Part shown: positions 1 through 5,331 of the stretch, piece by piece
Numbering within the stretch: position 1 is the first letter of the stretch
Layout of the letters: every line of letters begins with the position of its first letter
Assembly (NCBI GenBank): GCA_015257445.1
Contig: JABZKE010000025.1
Span: 1 to 6,894, forward strand
Direction: 5' to 3'
DNA: 6,894 bases
Source: Nanosynbacter sp.
Lineage (GTDB): Bacteria; Patescibacteriota; Saccharimonadia; Saccharimonadales; Saccharimonadaceae
Program-made: the position numbers and the translations under genes
Notes under the pieces: generated by a model
Told to the model about the DNA's origin: nothing
The model's database searches: none
What the model saw: only the letters and a program-made list of their open reading frames with translations

Positions 1-20
1 AGCAAGGTGCCAAATTATAT

Positions 21-56
21 AGAACAGCCACCCAAACGGGTGGCTTTCTGTTTTTT
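21..56 (+). terminator. Rho-independent terminator of the upstream gene
   Basis: A perfect 8-bp stem, AGCCACCC (26-33) with GGGTGGCT (38-45), encloses the loop AAAC. The stem extends with AGAA (21-24) against TTCT (46-49) around one bulged C. It is followed by G and six T at 51-56. The T-run lies on the + strand side, so it ends transcription coming from the left, from a gene outside the window. It also insulates the promoter of the first surface gene that follows directly. Confidence 0.9.
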
Positions 57-78
57 ATATCAAAATACATCCTGTTTA

Positions 79-87
79 TGTTAAAAT
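79..87 (+). promoter_or_regulatory. Extended -10 promoter of surface gene 1, predicting a leaderless mRNA
   Basis: TGTTAAAAT at 79-87 fits the extended -10 form TGnTATAAT with one change. No TTGACA-like -35 box is found 16-18 bases upstream. The +1 is expected about seven bases after the hexamer, at 94-95, and the ATG is at 95, so the transcript would begin at or next to the start codon. No purine-rich ribosome site precedes the ATG. The 17 bases 73-89 recur exactly at 1841-1857 ahead of surface gene 2. Confidence 0.7.
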
Positions 88-94
88 AATAAAT

Positions 95-1831
95 ATGATT
101 AGCCAAAAATCACAATCCTCACACCCTTACGGGGAGTGGTTTAGACGGAAATTGAAGTTTCTCGGACTATTTTTGGCTTTAATTTCTTTCTCGAATCTCA
201 TTCTCACTAATAATACTTTTGCTCTCTTCGTTCCGACCTTATCTGCTTCCGTAGATCAAGCTAATCTGCAAGTGAATGGGAATCAAGTGATAAATTCCAC
301 AGACCAAACCAAGGAGATACCACTCAGGCTCAATGTCGAGACTAATAATAGGACTGGTTATACCGCCACTATTAGCTCAAGCTCCGAAAATACATCTCTC
401 GTAAATTCTAGCCCTGCAAGTACGAATCAGATTCCATCCATTTCTTCGAATCTAAATCTTTCAGATTTTAACGCGAATACTTGGGGTTTTAAACTAAATA
501 GTTCTACCAGTTACAACCCTATCCCGGCATTATCTGCACCGATTAGTGTACTCCAGACTACTAATAAAACTAATGGTCTTGATTCAAATACGTTTAATCT
601 TGGTATGAAATTAAGTCACAATCTAGAATCTGGTACCTATTCAAATACATTAGTCTTTTCTTTTATTTCTAACCCATATACACCGAAAGCTGTCATGATT
701 AAAGGGTTAGATTTTCAAGGTCGCTTGGCGCGTTTCGATCCGAATCCTAGTCACGTCAATGGCCATCCGGAATTACCAACTTACCCCAACCTGGTTCACA
801 TCAAACGTGAGAGAAACGCCTCAAATGTTCCAATAAGTGCCATTAATCTCGAAGCGGATAATTCTGAAGCGGAAATCAAAGCTTGGTATGATAGCGCCAC
901 AAAAACGGTCCACTGGTATTCATCAGCTGAAAAAATCTACCTAAACCCAGACTGTACTAATATGTTCGCCTATTTTACTGGTATGACCGATGTGGATCTA
1001 TCGAGCTTTGATACTAGTGAAGTAGAAAGCATGAATGCGATGTTCTACTTTAATTTTGCGCTAGAAAAACTTAATGTTTCTGGATTCGATACGAGCCACG
1101 TAAAAAATATGAGTGCTATGTTCGATAATCTCACCTCCCTTAAGGAGCTAGATATCACTAATTTTAACACTAGTAATGTCGAAACCATGCAGTATATGTT
1201 TTACAATTTGAATAAGGTGAAAACTCTTGATGTCTCGCATTTTGATACGCGAAATGTTAAAAACATGGAAGGTGTGTTTGCCTGGATGACTAGTCTTGAA
1301 TCATTAAATCTCAGTAATTTTAATACTAGCAAGGTTACCACTATGCGAGATATGTTTGCTGCTACCACTACACTTAAATCTCTAGATTTATCTAGTTTTG
1401 ACACTAGAAATGTTGTTGATATGCGATCCATGTTTTATTATGTGATTTCACTAAAAACACTCAATGTATCTAGTTTTAACACGGAAAATGTCGAGAATAT
1501 GAGTAATATGTTCGCACGTACTGATAGTCTGGAGGAGTTGGATTTAAGTAGTTTTAAGACTCCGAAAGTTAAAGCCTTCCGCGCGATATTTTATACAGAG
1601 GATCCTGATAAAAATGTCATGAGGCGAATTTATGCTTCCGCTGATTTTGATATCAGCACAGCCGTAGCTTCTCATGCCACCGATCCACAGGCTAATATTG
1701 ATATCTTCTGGCAAATGAAAAATCTGGTAGGTGGCAATGGTACTAGGAGTGCTAATAATTCTACCCCAGGAATTTATCTCCTTAAGATTGACCGTCCAGG
1801 CGTCCCCGGTCTTTTCACTCGAAAACCGTAA
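95..1831 (+). CDS. BspA-like leucine-rich repeat surface protein 1 (26-residue repeats)
   Basis: A 578-residue secreted protein, probably a surface adhesin or binding protein. Residues 1-43 look like a signal peptide: a basic stretch (RRKLK), a hydrophobic core (about 22-37) and a TFA signal-peptidase site before LFVPTLS. Residues 44-195 form a Ser/Thr/Asn-rich, probably beta-sandwich domain with TNNRTGY (84-90), WGF (131-133), PIP (143-145), GMKLS (171-175) and SGTYSNTLV (180-188). A variable linker leads to a cap (261-300: AWYD, WYSSAEKIYLNPD). Eight exact 26-residue repeats follow (301-508), of the form DLSxFDTSxVxxMxxMF, typical of DUF285/BspA proteins. The tail contains LVGGNGT and closes with IDRPGVPGLFTRKP, the usual end module of the family. 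There is no LPxTG motif, lipobox or C-terminal membrane helix. The ATG at 95 is chosen because it sits at the predicted transcription start. Family assignment is firm; ligand and anchoring are unknown. Confidence 0.93.
   Translation: MISQKSQSSHPYGEWFRRKLKFLGLFLALISFSNLILTNNTFALFVPTLSASVDQANLQVNGNQVINSTDQTKEIPLRLNVETNNRTGYTATISSSSENTSLVNSSPASTNQIPSISSNLNLSDFNANTWGFKLNSSTSYNPIPALSAPISVLQTTNKTNGLDSNTFNLGMKLSHNLESGTYSNTLVFSFISNPYTPKAVMIKGLDFQGRLARFDPNPSHVNGHPELPTYPNLVHIKRERNASNVPISAINLEADNSEAEIKAWYDSATKTVHWYSSAEKIYLNPDCTNMFAYFTGMTDVDLSSFDTSEVESMNAMFYFNFALEKLNVSGFDTSHVKNMSAMFDNLTSLKELDITNFNTSNVETMQYMFYNLNKVKTLDVSHFDTRNVKNMEGVFAWMTSLESLNLSNFNTSKVTTMRDMFAATTTLKSLDLSSFDTRNVVDMRSMFYYVISLKTLNVSSFNTENVENMSNMFARTDSLEELDLSSFKTPKVKAFRAIFYTEDPDKNVMRRIYASADFDISTAVASHATDPQANIDIFWQMKNLVGGNGTRSANNSTPGIYLLKIDRPGVPGLFTRKP
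995..1618 (+). repeat. Eight tandem 78-bp coding repeats of surface gene 1
   Basis: Repeat units start at 995, 1073, 1151, 1229, 1307, 1385, 1463 and 1541, with no insertion or deletion in the 78-bp period. Each encodes one 26-residue unit with hydrophobic residues at positions 2, 5, 10, 13, 16-17 and 23. Position 13 is Met in units 1-7 and Phe in the last, degenerate unit (KTPKVKAF). The DNA of the units has diverged well beyond the protein pattern, so the array is not a recent amplification. Confidence 0.9.
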
Positions 1832-1846
1832 AAACTAATATGTTTA

Positions 1847-1855
1847 TGTTAAAAT
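1847..1855 (+). promoter_or_regulatory. Extended -10 promoter of surface gene 2
   Basis: TGTTAAAAT at 1847-1855 is identical to the box of surface gene 1 and lies inside a 17-base exact copy (1841-1857) of that promoter. The stop codon of gene 1 is at 1829-1831, so the promoter fills the gap between the two genes. The expected +1 is at about 1861-1864. No terminator hairpin is seen between the genes, so read-through from gene 1 is also possible. Confidence 0.7.
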
Positions 1856-1863
1856 AAATGGGT

Positions 1864-3675
1864 ATGGCAAGCGATAAAATGTATATTTTATCCCCTTGTA
1901 GGAGGTGGACTAAGGAATTTATTCTAATTCTGTTTTTGAGTATCACTTCCATTTTCTGCAATTTATGCATTAATAAACATTCCTATGCTCTATTTATACC
2001 AACCCTCTCAGCTTCAATTGATAATTTCTCATCATCGGTTAATGGTAATCAAGTAATTAATTCCACTGATCGTACTACTGAAATTCCCCTGAGATTGACC
2101 GTCAATACCACTAATAGAACCGGATACACCGCCACCATTAGCTCAAGTTCTGAAAATACCGCCCTTACCAATTCTTCGCACTCTTCTTCTGATAAGATTA
2201 ATTCTATTTCATCGGCGGCGGCCTTAAATTTATTACCCAACAACACCTGGGGATATAAGGTAACCTCAGAAGCTAACTATAATCCTATTCCATCGCTAAA
2301 TTCACCCGCCACCTTTTTGCAAACTACGGCCAAAACTAATGGTAGTGAATCGAATAATCTAAGCTTCGGCATGAAACTTAGCTCATCACTTGAAAGTGGT
2401 AGTTACGAAAACACCCTAGTCATTACGGTGGTCTCGAATCCCTACGAACAGCAAGCAATCATCAATGATTCTTTACATGGCGATATTGGCTGGGTTTCAA
2501 CGAGATCAGTAGGATATGCACTTGTCGAAATGTACAATAATATCCACCATATTAAGTGGTGTCCTAGCTTAGATTCATCGAAGATCTCTACCTATAGGAG
2601 AATAGATTCCGATGAGTCGGACTATCCAGTTTATTTGTGGATGGATTTTGACAATTCCACTCTCTATTTTTGCTCGGAATCGAATAAAGTTTATTTCAAC
2701 AAGGATAGTAAAGAAGCTTTTTCTAGACTAGAAGAGCTTGAGGATGTTGATTTATCTCACTTTAATACGGAGAAGGTGGAAAACATGCATGGTATGTTTT
2801 CTATGGCTAGAAAATTAACCTCTCTTGATCTCTCAGGGTTTAATACTAAAAATGTTACAAACATGGGCGGCTTGTTTAGCAATATGGAGAGCCTAAAGCA
2901 GCTAAGTCTATCAAATTTCAATACTAGTAATGTTAAAAATATGAATGACATGTTTTATCGTATGCGTGGAATTAATACATTAGATTTGTCTAATTTTGAT
3001 ACTAGCTCAGCCACCAATATGTCTGGCATGTTTACTGATGTCGAGAATGTTAGGGAATTAAACTTGTCCAATTTTAATACCTCAAAAGTTTATGACATGA
3101 ATAATATGTTTTCAGGAATGAAGAAGCTTGAGAAAATCACGTTTGGATCTAATTTTAGTACTAGCAGAGTTAATGATATGGGGCGTATGTTTAGTCGCCT
3201 GCCAAAACTTAAAACTTTGGACTTGTCTAACTTTGATACTAACAATGTTACAGATATGAGTAGTATGTTCAGCTATGATACTACGTTGAATGACTTAAAA
3301 CTTGGACCTAATTTTACTACTGAAAAAGTCACAGATATGGCATATATGTTTGCTGGTATTTGTGATTTGTCTTCGATTGATCTAAGTACCTTCAATACAC
3401 CAAGACTAAGAAGAGTTAGTGACATGTTCTCACTAATTGATGAAGATGATCAATTAGTCACTTGTCCGAATGGTGATAAATTGCAAAAAATCTATGCGGT
3501 AAATGATTTTAATATTTCAAAGATTAGGCAGACAAGTGATATTTTTACGGGTCGCGAAAAACTCCGTGGTGGCGCTGGCTCCTTCCTTTCTGATCCATCT
3601 ACCGCTGATAAAACCTGGCTCCGCATCGACGACCCAACTAATGGCCACCCAGGCTACTTTACCAGAAAACCATAA
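1864..3675 (+). CDS. BspA-like leucine-rich repeat surface protein 2 (26/27-residue repeats)
   Basis: A paralogue of the preceding gene, 603 residues from the start chosen here. An in-frame ATG at 1858 would give 605 residues, but it begins two bases after the -10 hexamer and so upstream of the expected +1; the ATG at 1864 fits the spacing of its paralogues. Residues 1-42 form a signal peptide (RRWTK, then a core FILILFLSITSIF, then SYA) before LFIPTLSASID. The N-terminal domain repeats the TNRTGY (83-88), TWGY and NPIP motifs of gene 1, with obvious DNA similarity in that segment. The linker is unrelated to that of gene 1 and has several Cys and Trp residues. A cap (KVYFNKDS) leads into nine repeats (296-531). 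Two of them, units 6 and 8, are 27 residues long through an extra Gly (FGSNF, LGPNF). The tail has LRGGAGS and ends IDDPTNGHPGYFTRKP. No wall-sorting motif or C-terminal membrane segment is present. Confidence 0.92.
   Translation: MASDKMYILSPCRRWTKEFILILFLSITSIFCNLCINKHSYALFIPTLSASIDNFSSSVNGNQVINSTDRTTEIPLRLTVNTTNRTGYTATISSSSENTALTNSSHSSSDKINSISSAAALNLLPNNTWGYKVTSEANYNPIPSLNSPATFLQTTAKTNGSESNNLSFGMKLSSSLESGSYENTLVITVVSNPYEQQAIINDSLHGDIGWVSTRSVGYALVEMYNNIHHIKWCPSLDSSKISTYRRIDSDESDYPVYLWMDFDNSTLYFCSESNKVYFNKDSKEAFSRLEELEDVDLSHFNTEKVENMHGMFSMARKLTSLDLSGFNTKNVTNMGGLFSNMESLKQLSLSNFNTSNVKNMNDMFYRMRGINTLDLSNFDTSSATNMSGMFTDVENVRELNLSNFNTSKVYDMNNMFSGMKKLEKITFGSNFSTSRVNDMGRMFSRLPKLKTLDLSNFDTNNVTDMSSMFSYDTTLNDLKLGPNFTTEKVTDMAYMFAGICDLSSIDLSTFNTPRLRRVSDMFSLIDEDDQLVTCPNGDKLQKIYAVNDFNISKIRQTSDIFTGREKLRGGAGSFLSDPSTADKTWLRIDDPTNGHPGYFTRKP
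2749..3456 (+). repeat. Nine tandem 78/81-bp coding repeats of surface gene 2
   Basis: Units start at 2749, 2827, 2905, 2983, 3061, 3139, 3220, 3298 and 3379. The period is 78 bp except after 3139 and 3298, where one extra codon gives 81 bp. Position 13 is Met in the first eight units and Val in the last. The encoded pattern is the same DLSxFxTxxVxxMxxMF unit as in the other two surface genes. Confidence 0.9.
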
Positions 3676-3713
3676 TCAGACTTTTTAGGTTCATAAAAAG
3701 AAAACGCCGCTCC

Positions 3714-3896
3714 TCATTTTTTTGTAACCTTCAAAAAAAGAATATCGTACCGCTTTTTATTTTTGGACGTTATTAAAAAGAGAATGTCGTCTTGCCTTTT
3801 GAGGACATAGGCTTGGGCAAGCGCTCTTGAGCGGTCCAAAAAAAGACATGCGACATTCTTTCCCCTAGAGTGTCTCCGGAACGGGGTATGCGACAT
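3714..3896 (-). CDS. Doubtful 60-codon frame inside the inverted-repeat element
   Basis: An ATG-to-TAA frame begins nine bases after the stop of the ATPase gene. It has a purine-rich AGAGGAAGAG just ahead of the ATG that overlaps that stop, so translation is conceivable. The 60-residue product would be very basic. Its sequence is the DNA repeat read through: the two same-direction copies give MSHTPFR and NVACLFLDR, and the two opposite copies give QDDILFL and RYDILFL. Because the repeat is kept in both orientations, selection probably acts on DNA or RNA rather than on this peptide. I recognise no family. It is listed because its ribosome site is better than those of the surface genes; it is more likely not a gene. 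Confidence 0.2.
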   Translation of the reverse strand: MSHTPFRRHSRGKNVACLFLDRSRALAQAYVLKRQDDILFLITSKNKKRYDILFLKVTKK

Positions 3897-3903
3897 TCTC
3901 TTC
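3737..3903. repeat. Nested inverted-repeat element between convergent genes
   Basis: Four copies of AGAATRTCG occur here: two forward (3739-3747, with A for G; 3781-3789) and two reversed (3851-3859, 3891-3899). They are symmetric about base 3819-3820 and pair as an outer and an inner set. The inner arms, 3781-3806 and 3834-3859, are equal in length and complementary at 19 of 26 positions, each ending in a GGAC/GTCC block. The 27-base loop holds two small palindromes, GCTTGGGCAAGC and CGCTCTTGAGCG. The outer copies continue similarly (TACC on the left, GGTATG on the right). The two reversed copies share ATGCGACATTCT at 40-base spacing. This looks like a palindromic intergenic repeat or a structured RNA. 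The stretch to its left (3676-3736) holds only an imperfect AT-rich hairpin (3688-3729) with a T-run at 3717-3723, a weak terminator candidate. Confidence 0.65.
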
Positions 3904-3905
3904 CT

Positions 3906-5243
3906 CTAATTTTGTAGTAACTTAGCTAATCTTGCGCGAAGACCCGTATCTTCCTCTTCGCTATTCAAAGTATCCACCGTGACTCGTAATAATCCAAAGG
4001 CTGTAATAAAGGAATAATCCAAGTCAATCTCCGTGGCATTCTGAATATCTGGAATATCTACATCATCCAACAAATGAATCACCGGGCGTCTAGCGAAAGG
4101 TAATTCCTCATACCAATCCGAAGTGGCTAGTGCTTCTTGTAAGGTCGAAAGTCCAGCTCCACCACCACAGAGTAAAATCTTATTTGGCAAAGCTTCAAGC
4201 AGGGAAAAATCAGATAATGCCAAACCCACTCCAGAAACCCAAACTTCGGTATTATCGGCTATGGCTTTTTCGACCTTTTTCATGCGATCCGGCACGTTCA
4301 AAATATTTTGCACTTCGTTCATGCGCTCTGCATCAGAAACCGTCAGAGTCTTCAGCGTATGCAGGTCGTTAGAAAGTAATCCGCTATATTGAATTTTCAC
4401 TAATTCTGCCGTATCAAAATCGAGCCCCACCCGACTAGCTACCTGATGTGTGAAGCTACGACCACCGATGCCAAACATCTTAGTCCCCTCTACTCCACCA
4501 TTATCTACCACGGCAATATCGGTCGTACCACCACCAATATCCATCACAATCGCAGACAGATTAGAATCGAGATTATTTCCAAGGCAAGCACGACAAACCG
4601 CAAACGGCTCTACCGCTACGGCGACAAGATCAAGATTTAATTCGGCGCAGACTTTTTCAATTGCCGAAATGTGCACTAATGGTGCAAACGCGGTGTAAAA
4701 TTGCAAAACTAACTCTGATCCCTTAAAGCCGATCGGATTGCTAACTTTGTATCCGTCAATCGAAAGGGAAACAATCGCCGAATTAATCAGGCGCACTTCC
4801 ACGTCTGGGTTGTCGGTTTCTAGTGCGACCTCTTCACGAGCCTGCTCTTCGGCTTTATCTTGTACGCGTTTAATAATTAATTGCATTTCCTGATCAGAGA
4901 TTGGTTTATTGCCATCTTTACGACGGTAGCGTACCGTCTTCGTATTGCCCTTGATTAATTCACCGGCGATGCCTACTGAACAGGTTCTGGCTACCACTCC
5001 AGCCATATTTTCTGCACGCGACAAAGCCTTTTCGCAGGCAGCAATCACTGCAGGAATATCCGCAATCGCCCCCGCATACATGTTGCCCATCGCCTGATGC
5101 TCTTTACCTACACCACGAATAATCAGGTTATCGCCTTCTTGACGCTCAGCGATTACCGCTTTGATATATTCAGTACCAATATCTAGCGCGAGAAGCGTTT
5201 CCGGCATTTCATTTTCATTCTTCAGGCCATGTGGAATATTCAT
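3906..5243 (-). CDS. FtsA/PilM-family actin-like ATPase (SHS2-domain protein)
   Basis: A 445-residue cytoplasmic ATPase with the actin/Hsp70 fold. Phosphate-1 motif LALDIGTEYIKAV is at 18-30. An SHS2-like insertion lies at about 86-190 (SVGIAGELIKGNTKTVRYRR, PISDQEM). Phosphate-2 is MDIGGGTTD at 234-242, followed by a segment like the FtsA one (SFTHQVASRVGLDFDTAE). The adenosine motif is LLCGGGAGL at 357-365, and the close is SFITAFGLL. The domain order and length fit FtsA, and the last residues GLRARLAKLLQN resemble the amphipathic membrane-binding helix of FtsA. No ftsZ or pilN/O/P/Q gene lies nearby, so cell division versus type IV pilus or another envelope job is undecided. The start at 5243 has GAG six bases upstream and a promoter at 5267-5275; an internal ATG at codon 13 is also possible, directly before the conserved fold. 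It is divergent from surface gene 3 and convergent with surface gene 2. Confidence 0.88.
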   Translation of the reverse strand: MNIPHGLKNENEMPETLLALDIGTEYIKAVIAERQEGDNLIIRGVGKEHQAMGNMYAGAIADIPAVIAACEKALSRAENMAGVVARTCSVGIAGELIKGNTKTVRYRRKDGNKPISDQEMQLIIKRVQDKAEEQAREEVALETDNPDVEVRLINSAIVSLSIDGYKVSNPIGFKGSELVLQFYTAFAPLVHISAIEKVCAELNLDLVAVAVEPFAVCRACLGNNLDSNLSAIVMDIGGGTTDIAVVDNGGVEGTKMFGIGGRSFTHQVASRVGLDFDTAELVKIQYSGLLSNDLHTLKTLTVSDAERMNEVQNILNVPDRMKKVEKAIADNTEVWVSGVGLALSDFSLLEALPNKILLCGGGAGLSTLQEALATSDWYEELPFARRPVIHLLDDVDIPDIQNATEIDLDYSFITAFGLLRVTVDTLNSEEEDTGLRARLAKLLQN

Positions 5244-5266
5244 AAAAATCTCGTTTACTTTTCCTA

Positions 5267-5275
5267 ATTATAACA
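5267..5275 (-). promoter_or_regulatory. Extended -10 promoter of the FtsA/PilM-like gene
   Basis: On the - strand the bases read TGTTATAAT, a perfect extended -10. The +1 is expected near 5260, giving a leader of about 17 bases that contains CGAGATTTTT before the ATG, a minimal ribosome site. No clear -35 box is seen. The box overlaps one arm of an inverted repeat, TAATTAT (5265-5271) with ATAATTA (5284-5290), which could be an operator but is short and AT-rich. Confidence 0.7.
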
Positions 5276-5313
5276 CATTAAGCATAATTACTATTTCGTG
5301 CCAAAAAAGTTTG

Positions 5314-5322
5314 TGCTAAAAT
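5314..5322 (+). promoter_or_regulatory. Extended -10 promoter of surface gene 3, predicting a near-leaderless mRNA
   Basis: TGCTAAAAT at 5314-5322 matches the boxes of the other two surface genes at every fixed position. The expected +1 is near 5329 and the ATG is at 5332, leaving at most a few untranslated bases. No ribosome site is present. A related GTGCCAAAA lies 15 bases upstream (5298-5306) next to GTGCTAAAA (5313-5321), forming a short imperfect direct repeat. Confidence 0.65.
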
Positions 5323-5331
5323 TAAATTACT

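Noticed and set aside
1201..1431. Open frame on the - strand opposite the repeats of surface gene 1, with similar ones opposite gene 2 (2049-2246, 2757-2951)
   Set aside because: They mirror the periodic codons of the repeats on the coding strand, have no ribosome site or promoter, and look like no known protein.
995..1618. Regular 78-bp spacing as a possible CRISPR or DNA satellite
   Set aside because: The periodicity is at protein level, units differ in DNA, and there are no identical repeats separated by unique spacers.
1900..1908. AGGAGGTGG, a strong Shine-Dalgarno-like string inside surface gene 2
   Set aside because: No ATG, GTG or TTG follows in frame at a useful distance. It encodes the Arg-Arg-Trp part of the signal peptide and starting after it would delete the basic end of that peptide.
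3503..3688. Second + strand frame overlapping the end of surface gene 2
   Set aside because: The main frame there encodes the conserved family tail ending in FTRKP; the alternative has no start signal.
3717..3729. T-run after surface gene 2 as a classic Rho-independent terminator
   Set aside because: The GC-rich bases just before it (CGCCGCTCCTC) are not self-complementary; only an imperfect AT-rich hairpin can be drawn, so it is not listed as a terminator.
4123..4698. Several + strand frames opposite the ATPase gene
   Set aside because: The - strand frame has the complete set of actin-fold motifs across this stretch; these frames are shadows with low-complexity products.
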